Source: Apodemus sylvaticus (lineage: Eukaryota > Chordata > Mammalia > Rodentia > Muridae). Taken from it: a stretch of DNA of 64,000 nt. The notes under the pieces were generated by a model, which saw only the letters and a list, made by a program, of their open reading frames with translations, made no database searches and was not told the DNA's origin. The stretch is from contig NC_067481.1 of assembly GCF_947179515.1 (NCBI RefSeq), positions 40,364,204-40,428,203 of the forward strand, read 5' to 3'. Position numbers and translations under genes: made by a program. Below are positions 34,973 to 46,682 of the stretch, one piece after another. The first letter of the stretch is position 1, and every line of letters begins with the position of its first letter.

Positions 34973-35440
34973 AGCGCGCAGTCATCCTTCCTTCATTGTG
35001 CTGTGGAATGTCGCCATGGCGCTGCTGGACGGAGTGAGGACGCCGGTGCTTCCAGGTTCTTCGAAATTTTTTAGACCTAGAGTTGACAACACTCACCACA
35101 AGAGGTTCTCCACTCCCGATTCCTTCTGTTATCTCGTTCACCTTGCATCGCGTCTCGCCTTGAAATGAGATTCATGACTGAGGGGAGGGGGCTGGTACCC
35201 TTCCTGAGTGTGACCCCTGGGAAGACAAATTCTGATCGCTCGAGGAAGGAGTGGGCAAAGCCTTGAGAGAGCGGTTCTCTGAATTTCAGCGCCTTTTCTG
35301 TAACTATTGATCTGGGGTTTTGCCCTTTACCCCTTACCCCTTCGTTTATTCCTTTCCTTGGTCGTCTTGCCTATGAAGCCCAGACTGACCTGGAATTTTC
35401 AGCGATCCTTCTGTCTCAGCCTAGCTCAACAGCAGGCTTC
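34973..35440. other. CpG-bearing flank upstream of U2
   Basis: Unique-looking, moderately CpG-containing sequence. A GCCATGG Kozak-like ATG at 35016 (+) opens only 50 codons with no recognised family. It may be the extended U2 5' flank or a divergent start site. Confidence 0.5.
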
Positions 35441-35871
35441 TACTCTTGTATATTTTAAGATATAGCCTTTTTGTAGCCCTGGCTATCCCAGAAGCCCTGG
35501 TTGCTATGTCAACCAGGCTGGCCTCAAACTCAGAGATCTCCCTGGCTCTGCCATCCTAAAGGTGTGGGTCTCCACACCTGACACAGTTCCTTTCTTTTTT
35601 AAAAAAGACTGAAACTCACTTTTGGTTGGGCTTTATGGCGAGGACCTTTAATCAACGCCACAGTCTGGTCCATGGGGGTACCCAGTGTTCCAGGCTAGCC
35701 CTGGCTCCTCAGTGAAAATACAGTGGGCGTTGCAGGAAGGATGTGATAAAGTTCACATACATTCAAGGACATTGCTCAGGCCTCATTGTTACTTTCTGTT
35801 TTTCTTTTCTCTTGCTCTTGGGGACCCCTAGTGTAACATAACCCCGGACTTTAGTAGGTCTCTTGTCTTAG

Positions 35872-36265
35872 TTATGGTTTTATTGCTGTGAAGAAACACC
35901 ATTAACCAAGGCAACTCTTATAAAAAGCATTTATTTGGGGCTGGCATATAGTTTCAGAGGTTTAGTCCATTATCATCTTGGTGGGAAGCATGGAAGTCTA
36001 CAGGTAGACTTGGTGCCGGAGGAGCCGAGATTCCTTGATTGATCCAAAGATAGCCCTAAGGAAACTGTGGGCCACTCTGAGTGCACCTTGAACATAGGAA
36101 AGTTCAAAGCCTGCCCTGCCCCTGCCCCCACCTCCACTGACACTTCCTCCAACAAAGCCATACCTGCTCCAACAAGGCCACATCTCCTAATAGTGCCAAG
36201 TATTCAGACACATGGATCTATGGGGGCCATTCCTATTCACGCACACACCCTTGGCAGACTTTAGC
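35872..36265 (-). mobile_element. URR1-like (hAT-Charlie) repeat
   Basis: Left end CTTAGTTATGGTTTTATTGCTGTGAAGAAACACCA is the complement of the URR1-type right end seen at 38.5, 39.0, 59.8, 61.4 and 62.5 kb. Confidence 0.65.
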
Positions 36266-36787
36266 ACAACTGACTTCATGATGGAAGTACCATTCAGGCT
36301 GTAAAACTCAGCATGGAGACAGCACCAACAGCTAAAATGAAAAAGAAGAGCCTAAGCTATCAAAGTTCATATCGTTTTGGGAAAGTCTAAAAACATACTA
36401 ACCTTGCTTTATAGCTTCTCCTAGTTCAGCTTCTGGATGACTGTTCTGGTTAACTGAAGTGTGTCAACCCAGGATATGGTTCTTGTGCTTAAAAGCTCAC
36501 CCTGAGGAAGGCTCGGCGTTACACTGGGATCCTGAACATCTAGTGTAGTCACTGCCCCACTAATAAAGACTCTCTATTGGCTTAAACCCATGTCTGAGCA
36601 GTCTTCTTTGGTGACTACCACAACATTAGGACATTATTCCTCTCACACTGGTCAGTTTCTTCCACATAAATAGGCCCCCTTTTGATTTCACTTGGAAGGG
36701 TTTCTCTTGGAATTTCAGGTAACATCATTAGTCCTGGTTTTACTCAGTTATTGATGGCCAGTGGACAATGTCAAGAGTCCATGTCTC

Positions 36788-36973
36788 GGGGCTGGAGAGA
36801 TGGCTCAGCGGTTAAGAGCACTGACTGCTCTTCCAGAGGTCCTGAGTTCAATTCTCAGCAACTACATAGTAGCTCACAGCCATCTGTAATGGGGGAATCT
36901 GATGCCCTCTTCTGGTGTATCTGAAGACAGCAACAGTGTACATGAAATAAATTAATAAATCTAAAAAAAAAAG
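36788..36973 (+). mobile_element. B2 SINE
   Basis: GGGGCTGGAGAGATGGCTCA head, ATTAATAAATCT plus A run tail. Confidence 0.93.
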
Positions 36974-36974
36974 A

Positions 36975-38207
36975 GTCCATGTCTCTCTTGTCTTCTCTTT
37001 CCTTAGAAGATTCCACATAGCGAATGGGAGTTTCTCTCAGTAGCCCTGTGTGTGATCCTCAGCCTGCTGTCACAGTGGCAAGTCTCTGATGTGAGCATAG
37101 AAGAAGACAGAGTTGTGTAGGCCTGCAGCTTTGCAGGACCCTGTCTGAGTCCAATGGACCCTGGGGCTTTTGATGGCAGTACATGGGTGGGGGCAGTGCA
37201 CTTGTGGAAGAACATGGCTCTCCATATCATGGCCAAAGGTAAAGAGATGAAGGGGCCAAGGCTGCCCAATTCCCTTCAAGATCTTCTGAGACCACACAAC
37301 AAGCTCCTGTTGTGCTCCGTTTACAGTATTATGGGATTTTTTTTGAGAGTCTCCACAAGGGTGTCCTCAAGAAGCTACCACTCCCAGTTAGCATCACCCT
37401 AAGGGACAGACCTTTTTATAAGATGGAAGTCTTAGTGATACTCAAGGTCCAAACTATAGCAATCTACTCTAGTTCCTGGAAGTCCATGTCTGTCTCACAA
37501 AGGAAAGCCTGTTTATCCCACTGGTAAGATCCTTAAAGTCTCAACATCCTCTGCTACCCACCCGTGACAGAGATATCTCTTACTCTGGGAAGTTCACTCT
37601 GACCACCTCTGCTTGTATTACAGTTTGGGGGTTTTAATGGGGTTCCTTTTCTCTGTCAGTTAAAGAATCAAAGGCAGGAAAAATTGAAGCACACCAGGGA
37701 GGGTGGGAGGCGTGAAATCTCAGACACAGCAGATGACAGCAACTGAATCGTTCTGAGAAAGGCTTTTTTTTAAGGGTGAGGAAATAAATACCCAGAGCAA
37801 GGCAGACAGAAAACCCAAAGCCCCTCAGCAAAGCAGAGGGCACTCAAGAACCTGAAAGCCCGTCTCTCCTTGGTGTCTGAGGGCTCTTAAGGGGCTCCCA
37901 ACCCCAGTTTAGGATAGTTCCATTTGAGAAATTCCTGGAAGGCTGATAGGTCCACAAGTTTTGAGATAAACGTGCCGGTCTGGCCTTGAACTTGTTGCAC
38001 TAGATCACAGGTGGTCGGAGGGCCCTATTGGCAGCAGGAAAATCCACTAGGCTTTTGTTTGAGGCAACCAACCTTTTGTGTCAGGTCAGAAGGATGACCA
38101 TCTCAGCATTTTACAGTCTTTATGATCTAGTCATGGCCTCTCTACCTGTACCTGTCCCATGTGTAAGAAAAGCCCTTCAAACCCCAACGTCTCTCATGAG
38201 GTCTGTG
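36975..38207. other. Intergenic stretch, no gene seen
   Basis: Only short frames (up to 88 codons) without family resemblance; possibly an old LTR remnant at about 37.0-37.5 kb. Confidence 0.5.
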
Positions 38208-38526
38208 GTAGTTTGACTATGCTTGGCAGAGGGAATGGCACTATTTGGAGGTGTGGCCTTGTTGGAGGAAGTGTGTCACAGTGGGCATGGGCTTTAAGAA
38301 CCTCTTCCTAACCATGTGGGAGGGAGCCAGTCTTCTGTCTGCCTTCAGATGAAGATGTAGAACTCTCAGCTCTTTCTGAACCATGTTTGCCTAGGCACTG
38401 CCATGCTCCCACCTTGATGATAATGGACTGAACCTCTGGATCTGTAAGGCAGCCCCAATTGAATGTTGTCCTTACAAGAGTTGCTTTGGTCATGGTGTCT
38501 GTTCACAGGAGTAAAACCCTAACTAA
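38208..38526 (+). mobile_element. URR1-like repeat
   Basis: From TGTGGTAGTTTGACTATGC through GGAGGTGTGGCCTTGTTGG to TAAAACCCTAACTAAGGCA. One of several copies in this window with the same order of motifs. Confidence 0.75.
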
Positions 38527-38667
38527 GGCATGCTCCGCTTCAGACTCTGACCACTTTTTCCCCCTGGATTCCTTACTTCAGTTGTTTGCTCTTTTTTTTT
38601 CTCCCTTCCCCATGTACCTCTCACCCTTAAACCACTCTGGTGTTGGGACTGGAAATCACCACCATTG

Positions 38668-39003
38668 ATTCATATGTTTGAATGCTTGGCCCATAAAGAG
38701 TGATACTATTAGGTGTGGCCTTGTTGGAGTAGGTGAGGCCTTTTTGGATGAAGTATTTCACTGTGGGGGCGGGCTTTGAGGTCTCCTATGTTTCAGCTAC
38801 GTCCAGTGTGGCACAGTTTCCTCCTTGCTGCTGAGGATCAACTCTCAGCTTCTCCAGCACTATGTCTGCCTGTCTGTTGCCATACTCCTATGCGGATAAT
38901 GTACTAAACCTCTGAATTGTAAAGCAGCCTCAGTAAAATGTTTTCCTTTATAAGAGTTGCCACAGTCATGGTGTCTCTTCCCAACACTGAAACCCTAATT
39001 ACT
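38668..39003 (+). mobile_element. URR1-like repeat
   Basis: Second copy 140 bp after the first, with AGGTGTGGCCTTGTTGG and TTTATAAGAGTTGCC, ending AAACCCTAATTACTAC. Confidence 0.75.
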
Positions 39004-41244
39004 ACAATCACATTCCCTTTCAACCACAATGATTAGAAAATATCCCAATGATTGGAAACAGCCCTAGAGTTTCCAATGGGAAACAGCATTCAGGTGCATC
39101 AGGCTTTGCAAAAGGAAAGCCTCTGATGAGGTCAAACTATGTAGATCCCTGAGATTGGAGCTCAGGCCTTCAGGCAAGGTGGCAGATACCTTTATCCTGT
39201 GAGCCATCTCATTGTCCCTCACACATAATTCTTCACCTAAGGATTTCCAATTTTCCTAAAAACCTGACCCTTCTGCCAAGCATGTCATCGCCACTAACTC
39301 CATGGACCTTTCCTGTTCCACTTCTCTTCTCCACACAATTAAAGCCATCTTTTATTCGGTTCCTGATTTCTATTTTCCTATATTAATCCAGCTCCTGACC
39401 TGTCACCCAAAGAGGCTGTCATTAAGCAGATAGCTGCTGCTTTTGTGAAACTCTCTGCCAATGATCCTCCCGTGAGTTCCCTCAGCCTTGAAACTGCAAC
39501 AACTTCCTAGGTCGTCCATGATGTACCCACCTACTCTCATGATCTCACACAGATGTCACCCCCACCTACAAGTGTTTCTAAGGTGTCTCAGCCCCAGTGG
39601 CTGTTGTGTGGAGGCAGAATGGTAGGGTGTCCTCTAGTCCAGCTACTGTGACAGGTGTCACGAGGTGCTTATGCAGTATGATAATGTGTCTTTTTACTTC
39701 CTTGGTCTTCAAAGGTCTAAGTCAAAATTCTGAAAACCACAATCCCTAGTCATCAAAACATCGAAAACCCCAAAACCTGAAAACATTATCCTGGAAAACA
39801 ATCAGAATTCTTTAGGAGAATTTGATAACGTTTTGTAAAGATCATTATTTTAGAAACATATTAAAATGGCAAAATGGCAGAACCTTTGTTTGTCATCCAA
39901 ATTTTGTTAGGTGTAACTTCCCTGATAGAACAATGAAGCTTTGCCGAATAAAGATACAAGCAAAAGAATCGTATTCATAAAGACACAGACTTGAGAACAG
40001 AGTAGATAAAAATGAACTATATTTTAAGAATAAATCATATTGATAAAGAAATATATCATAACAGAACATGGCTAAAGATGACTGGCGTCTGTGAGCACCC
40101 ATCTCAGAGCCCACATCATCAGAACTCTCATGAAGGGCAACCAGTCTTTTGATGAGCTCCATCAAAAGTCACAACAGGTCACCACTGTGTATACAATAGC
40201 CGCTAAGGGCAAAATGTTGAGAATTTTTATCCTTCACAAACGGAGATGTACAATAAAGACATTTCTTCCTTTATGAAGGAAATACCAACATTTCAATTAA
40301 TGCATAATTCTCACATGTAAACTCAGTGCTGTAAATACCTTTTCATGTTTTATCTATAGCACAAACAACATGACCACATGAATGTGAAGAATACAACAAT
40401 CAAACCCTAAACAAACAATATCAACATCTTGAAATCCTATTATCAATACTTCATAGGAAATGATCGTACGAACAGAAAAATAGATGCCATCTATAGCCCC
40501 ATAGAGACTGCTAGCATGGCCTAAGACCTGTGGACTGTCATACATTCAAGAGATACAATGCTCTCCTTTAAGACAGAATGTACTCTCCTCACTGAAAATC
40601 ATTGTACTCAGTTTCCATATCTCTTTGACCTTTCTGGAAATCTCTTCTATTTAATAAATGATGTTGTGAGGAGTCTGCATTTAATCTCTGCATAATCTGA
40701 CCTTCGCTTTTATGATTTTGGACATGTGAGAAGTTTTGGACATGAGGGAACCTTCCCTCAGGTTGCCACATACAAATCAAGTATTAAACAGTAAAAACAC
40801 ACAAGACTGGATAGCAAAAACAGGACAAAAACATTTCCGTATCAGACCACCTATTTCAACATTTTCTTTACTGACTTCTTTACAAAGAGTGTCTCCCATA
40901 AATTAAAGGCACCATGCATTTCATCAGTGAGGAGTGGTTATACAGATAAGGAGGGACATGCATTATTAATTAATTATGTAATTAATTAATAAATTTTGAG
41001 AAAAGCTCTCACTGCATAACTCTGGCTGCCCTGGAACTTTACATAGACCAGGATGCCATGACTCCCTCCAGGTGCAGGAATCAAAGGCACATGCATGGCT
41101 CAGGAACACATTATTAATGCTATAATTTGTCATTGACATCTTCAATGGCAATCTCTTTTCCAGAATTTGGTTTCCATTCCTCCGAAGCTCAAAGTCATAT
41201 TCTCTGTATTTTTATAGAATTGGAAAACATTATCGTTTACATAC
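39004..41244. other. AT-rich intergenic DNA downstream of the group II Schlafen
   Basis: No gene recognised. Segments near 39.7-40.3 kb read like old dispersed repeats. The Schlafen 3' UTR (minus strand) probably occupies part of 40.9-41.4 kb. No helicase-domain exon was found here on the minus strand, which supports a short-form Schlafen. Confidence 0.5.
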
Positions 41245-41247
41245 TTT

Positions 41248-41396
41248 TTTTTTTTTTCCGAGACAGGGTTTCTATGTGTAGCCCTGGCTGTCCTGGAACT
41301 CACTCTGTAGACCAGGCTGGCCTCGAACTCAGAAATCCGCCTGCCTCTGCCTCCCAAGTGCTGGGATTAAAGGCATGCACCAACACTGCCCAGCAC
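41248..41396 (-). mobile_element. B1 SINE
   Basis: Antisense B1 (T run, GAGACAGGGTTTCT, to CACTGCCCAGC), 30 bp past the Schlafen stop codon, so probably inside its 3' UTR. Confidence 0.92.
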
Positions 41397-41428
41397 TTAC
41401 ATACTTTAAAATATCATTGTGCTATACT

Positions 41429-42081
41429 TCATTTTTTTACATGAAGCCAGGCTCGAATATGAGGTAATACATTTCTTGAAAAATAAACTATATAATTGCA
41501 TGCCTTTAGAAACGAAGAGATAGAATGATCGCTACAGTTTTTCCTGGGTAAACTGTAGAAAGACTCATGACCTCCTAAGATTTCAGCAAGAGCTTTTTCT
41601 AAGTCCTTTACTGTCTTGGTTGTCAGATAATATTTGCGTGGGTAACGTATTTTCGAGCTAGAATCATAAAGACACACAACCTTATGACCCAAGTATGTTA
41701 TCTTTGTCACGATACCTATTTTCCCAGTGTAACCACCCTGGTTTACCAACGTCTGCTTTAAGGTTAGGGCAATTTGTTTATAATAACCCTTTAACTCGGC
41801 CCCTAGTTTCCTCAGAAGAGCGCTGTTGACTTCCAGGTCCTCATCTCCACAGACAAAGCCGTGCAGGGTCAGGAGACTGTCCTGGGAACCGTGAAGCACA
41901 TCACAGATGACTCCCTGCTTCTCTTGCAAGCCCAGATCCAAAGCCCAGCTCTTAGAGATGACCAGTGTTCCTTTAGGAAACGAGCACAACTCTGTCAGGA
42001 GGAACTGCTCATAGCCTTCATGCGGTAAGAAAGGATTCATGCAGAGGGCTTCTGGAGAGCGTATCACCTTTCCAGATATCC
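41429..42081 (-). pseudogene. Schlafen exon C (SWADL motif, C-terminus)
   Basis: After TTCTTGTCTAG it reads ISGKVIRSPEALCMNPF, SWALDLGLQEKQGVICDVL and RKYYLTTKTVKDLEKAL, and stops after RAWLHVKK, the short-form C-terminus with no helicase domain. It is open throughout. Confidence 0.85.
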
Positions 42082-42727
42082 CTAGACAAGAAAAGAAACA
42101 TAACAGATTATAAAAGTAAAATGCCAGGTATGTTGCGTGTGATACCTCACCCAGCAGTTTGTAAATCCCACACTTTGCATCCCAACACACAAGATACCAA
42201 ACACTGATTCAAGAACTGGAGGGAGGCAGGTGCAAGGGGGACTTAGAAACTCAAACTGCCAAAGAAGGACCATGGAAGCAGATGACCTCCCACAGTCCTG
42301 CCTTTTCCATGACATGCGTATCAGAGGCTTGCTTGGGGGAACTCCATGGATGAGAAGAGTCAGGAAAGCAAAGGGCAGACTAAAGCTGAGGAGAGAAAAG
42401 TCAGGTGAGGAAACAGGCAAAAAGCATGGCGAAATGGGGAGGGTCCCCAGAGCAAAGGAGGGAACAGAGCACATTCCCAGGGCTCCAGTGATGGGGAGAG
42501 GCTGCCTCAGAGAGGACCACAAGGGGGACTAGGCTTCCCTGTTGAGCAGAAACTGACAGTTCTAGCCATAAGTAGCATACAGTTCTTCAAAGTCTTATCG
42601 AGAGTAAAAGAATTTGAAGGGACACTCTCAACTTCTATCTGGCAGGCCTGAATTACAGAGGACATTTCTTTTGTTTGTTCCCCTATCTGAGAATGTCACA
42701 TTTTGCCAGGTGCTATCCCCCCCCCCC

Positions 42728-42758
<31 letters not shown>

Positions 42759-42914
42759 TGTGTGTATATACTAAGATACTTGAGAGACCTGAAATCAAGT
42801 AACACTCCAAGTGCAGGAGGAAGCCTGGAGACACCTTTCAGCACAGAGCCCTGTTGTGCAAGGAGGCTGGAACCTGGTCACAGCACCCGACCTAGGCAGC
42901 CAGGGTGAAAGTAC
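42082..42914. other. Schlafen intron B-C with C/CT/TG microsatellite
   Basis: Contains a compound microsatellite (about 42718-42766) of C, CT and TG runs. The rest is unassigned. Confidence 0.75.
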
Positions 42915-43028
42915 CTGGAAGGGGAGCACTGTGTTGAGGATCATCAGGGTCATCATATGGAAAGCAGCTATGGGCACCTTGTGACGGGCTGCTTGATTGA
43001 AGAGTGTGTTTATCTTGCTTGGAAAAAC
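42915..43028 (-). pseudogene. Schlafen exon B
   Basis: 114-nt exon between GTCTTCTCAG and GTACTT. In phase it reads FSKQDKHTLQ to QHSAPLP, corresponding in size and phase to Slfn14 coding exon 2. Confidence 0.75.
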
Positions 43029-44302
43029 CTGAGAAGACAAAGGTAATTTTAAATTTTCCAGAAATCCATTAACTCTTGCAAAGCACATTAAAAGTCTCAA
43101 TTGAAACCTGTGTTTTTAATAGAAAATGGAGTCAGATTATAAGGTCAACAAGAAACGACCAAATTAGACTCTGATGATACTGAACTACATTGTACTACCC
43201 TCAATAAAACATAGCTGTAGAAGGATGCTAAGAATGTATTAATAATACATTAATACATTTGTTAATACATGTATTAACAACTAGATGAGTATATTTTAGT
43301 TCACGTTTTCTTTCTTTTTTTTTTTTTTTAATTGAGATAGGGTCTCATATAGCCCAGGCTGGCCCCAAAGTCACTATGTAGCTAAGGATGACTGAATTTC
43401 TGATCTACCTGCATCTGCCTCCAAAGCTTTTGCATCACAAGGGCACTACCATGCCTAGTTTTAGGGTTTTATGCAGCACAGGGGATTGTAGCCAGAGCTT
43501 CTTGCAAGCTAGGCAAGCATTCTCCCAACTAAGACATGTCAGCAGGTTTGGCTTATGTTAAAAATAGCTGAATCTAGAAGGCAGGAAGCCTGCTCGGGAA
43601 TGACTTTGTAAAGAGTCTGAGAAGCTTGCATTTTCAGAGACTGTAATGTTCTGGTGTGAGTTCACATGAGGTCTTCATGTCCTAAAGCCAGAATGAAACC
43701 AGAGAACTGAGATTAGGGCATAGGGTGGGCTACAGAAGCCTTGCTGTACAAGAGACTGGGACAAGCAAGCTAGCAATGGTCTGGAGAGAGACAAGAGGAG
43801 CTGGGTGGGCAACTCTGTGTGGCTGTGTGAAGATCAGTGCCCAGGAAGGACAGTGTGCATGCAAGGCTGCACTGCTCAGCTTTCTGATGGAAATGGGCGA
43901 GCCATGAGGCTAGGACAGGACGACACTCTCACTGTTCTGCTGCAGCAAGAAGGGCAGCATTGTCCCCTGACCTGAGACTTGGCAGGGATGCAGCTTAACC
44001 TGCTGTGGCAGGTGACAAGACCCTTGAAGTGTATTGTGAGGCCTGGCTTCTCCCTGCTCCTGCTCCAGTTCCAGCTACTGGAGAGGCAGACTGTGTCAGA
44101 CTTGGCCATTGTGAAGGAAGCAGCTCATAGAACTATTGAAAGTCATGAATATACTTTCCATAGGGAACCAGAGATTAATAAACTAGCTGTTGATATATGA
44201 GGCGTTTTCAGCGTGCCCAAGCCCAGAAAGCATCTTCCAACACGTTAGCTTATTATTAATTAAATTATTAATTAAACTTATTATTAATCTCTGTTCATCA
44301 AC
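43029..44302. other. Schlafen intron A-B
   Basis: A degraded antisense B1/B4-like SINE lies at about 43310-43480. An AT-rich inverted-repeat run (TTATTATTAATTAAATTATT) sits at 44249-44285, about 20 bp inside the intron from the weak donor. Confidence 0.65.
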
Positions 44303-45302
44303 CTGCTCTGGGATCCATCTGGCGCTTCACCCATTCCTCTGTGGTAAACCTCTTCACACAGCTGTCTTCCACATGCCAGGATTCGGGCTCTGCAGCGAAC
44401 ACTGCACAGCAGAATCTCTCCACTCTGAGTGCACACACATATGAACACACGGCTCCGGATTTGTGCACTTCAATGAATTTGCATGTGTACTTTATGTTCT
44501 CCTTCTCCTCACAGAAGTGAGTGACAGGCAGCTGTCTTATGCACTTTTCAATTTCACTTTCTAGAAGCATGAGATCGCTCTCCTCTGCTTTAAAACCAAT
44601 AATTTTCTGGGTTTTGCCATCCAAACCTATGAACAAATATCCCCCATCAGTGTTTGCAAATGCAGAAACAGTTTGAGGGAGAATCTCTAAAATCTCTTTT
44701 TTAGGAAAAATCTTTTCCTTGGGAGTCAATTTTACTTCAGCATGTGTGGATTTAGTGAAACAGAATGTCTCCTCATAGGCAAGCCAGTCTCTGTTAAATA
44801 AGTTAAGACATTCATTTAGTAATTCATTATGGATGATTTTTCCAGGTGAGCTTGGTCTGGATCTGAGGAAGTGCAGTGCAGCAGCTGATGTCAGTTCATG
44901 CGAGGATGAGATGCGTCTCTGGTACAAGTTGGTTCTCAAGGTGGTGATTCCTGGACCTTTGTGATTCGGCTTCCATGGTTTCACAAAAGTGAAAAAGTAG
45001 TCTTTGTGCTGCATGTAGTCTAGATATTTATGAGGAAGATTCAGGATACTGGGCAAGGATTTTACCAAATCCTGTCCTATTCCATCTCTGGTGAAGCTGT
45101 AGTTTTTATTTTTAATGTGGGCCTTGACCACACCCCCTCCAGAATTCAGCAGTGCACACACAGCCTGTAAGATGTTTTTGGCTTCTTTTCGTCTCCGTTG
45201 ACTATCTTTCATTGAATTCCTATTCTTCTCTCCAAGTGTCATTTCTCCTACAGACAGAACCAGTTCAGCATAGTCTGTGTCCTGATCCACAGAGATGTTC
45301 CT
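44303..45302 (-). pseudogene. Schlafen exon A (RNase core, AGG at start position)
   Basis: 333 codons without a stop. Upstream on minus, CTGTCTTCCAG is a good acceptor and the frame stays open from there. It carries the FTKSTHAEVK version of the catalytic box. It ends CCCAGAGCAG before GTTGAT. Confidence 0.85.
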
Positions 45303-45465
45303 TTTCCAATCACTGTCTCTGCTTCTCAGATGAAATCCTTTCCTGGAAGACAGACAGAGTCTTAGTGCTTAGTCCTTAGTTCTGCTTTACCACACACAGA
45401 GTACAACCCTCTCAGGTGCTCTGGATAAGCAATATGAAAGTCAGATGTGATATTTATTTAGGGAT

Positions 45466-45652
45466 GGTGGTGGTTTGAATATCCTTGGCCCATGGAAAGT
45501 GGCACTTGTTGGAAGTGTGGCCTTATTAGAAAAGGAGTGCCTTGTTGGAGGAAGTGTGTTACTGTGTAAGGGTCTTTGAGGGCTCCTATTGTTCAAGCTC
45601 TGTCCAGGGCAGAAGGGAGTCCCATCCTGCTGGCTTTAGGATCAAAATGTAG
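45466..45652 (+). mobile_element. URR1-like repeat, left half (split by L1)
   Basis: TGGTGGTTTGAATATCCTTGGCCC through ATCAAAATGTAG. It continues at 52,035, so the L1 inserted into this element. Confidence 0.8.
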
Positions 45653-46420
45653 CCATATTCGCTGCCTGCCTGAGCAGAAGAGCTTCACTAGTTACTGTAT
45701 CACCCTGAGCTTTAGATCTCTGGGGGTGCAAACCGCCAGGGGTCTGCCTGCGCTCAGGAACTGAGCACATAGGAGGTTCATCTGCCAGACCTCTGGGCGT
45801 GGGGCCTGTGTCCTGCCTGGAGACCAGCACAGGGAGAGAATCCCCGCGGCCATATTCGCTGCCTGCTGGAGCAGAAGAGCTTCATTAGGTACTGTATCAC
45901 ACTGAGCTTTAGATCTCTGGGGGTGCAAGCCACCAGAGGTCTGCCTGCACTCAGGAACTGAGCACATAGGTGGTTTGTCTGCCAGTCCGCCGGGCGTGGG
46001 GCCTGTGTCCTGCCTGGAGACCAGCAGAGGGAGAAAATCCCTGTGGCCATATTCTCTGCCTGCTGGAACAGAAGAGTGTCACTAGGTACTGTATCACCCC
46101 AAGCTTTAGATCTCTGGGGGTGCAAACAGACAGAGGTCTGCCTGTGCCCAGGATCTGAGCACACGGGTGGTTCATCTGCCAGCTGGTTGGTCGTGGGGCC
46201 TGTATCCTTTGCAGAGAATAGCAGAGGGAGCTACTCCCTTGGCCATCCTTGTGGCCTGCTAGGGCAGAAAAACATCACTAGGTACTGTATGATCCTGAGC
46301 TTAAGATCTCTGGGGGTGCAAATTTCCAGGGGTCTGCCTGCGCTCAGGACCTGAGAACATAGGCGGTTTATCTGCAAGTTGGTTGGTTGTGGGGCCTGTA
46401 TCCTACGTGAGAATCAACAG
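45653..46420 (+). repeat. L1 5' promoter monomers, about 198 bp unit
   Basis: Four tandem units. The landmark CAGAAGAGC/T recurs near 45674, 45872, 46070 and 46266, each followed by GATCTCTGGGGGTGCAAA. Monomer arrays are the promoter of rodent L1s; size is near the F-type, but class is not confirmed. Confidence 0.88.
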
Positions 46421-46682
46421 AGGGTGACCTCCCATTCACCATCTTTGCTCCATAACAGAGCAGTCTGAGAACACCTGGTTCACCTTGACAACCCAAGTAT
46501 AACATTTTTTTGAGGCAAGACTGAGCAGGGCTCCAAAGGCACAAAAGAGGAAGGCAGCATATCAGTAATCTGTGCCAGAGGAAACCCAGTCATCCAGTGT
46601 CTCAGAAATAGCCCTAAAGGTCCACAGTAGGTTGTGGCACCAGCCAGTGACAATAAGACCATCTAACACCAGTGAGAACTAG

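Larger units (their letters stand above)
41429..45302 (-). pseudogene. Group II-type Schlafen (Slfn3/Slfn4-like), start codon lost
   Basis: Minus-strand exons 45302-44303, 43028-42915 and 42081-41429 join in phase (both introns phase 1) into 588 codons plus stop, within the group II size range (about 580-600). Conserved family blocks: YAELVLSVG, LLNSGGGVVKAHI, FANTDGGYLFIGLD, zinc motif HFC/FCC and SKSWALDLG (SWADL). Three defects are visible. The codon where relatives start (M-NIS) is AGG at 45302-45300. The first catalytic Glu of FTESTH is Lys (AAA, 44753-44751), with E189 and D228 kept. The first donor is GTTGAT. The next in-frame ATG (45242) would drop about 20 residues; the frame is open upstream to the acceptor at about 45333, so a start in an earlier exon is possible. 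It may be a young pseudogene or a coding member with altered RNase activity. The specific paralog is not assignable. Confidence 0.85.

Noticed and set aside
45642..46354. Several frames of 60-130 codons repeating the same peptide on both strands
   Set aside because: They are translations of the L1 5' monomers.
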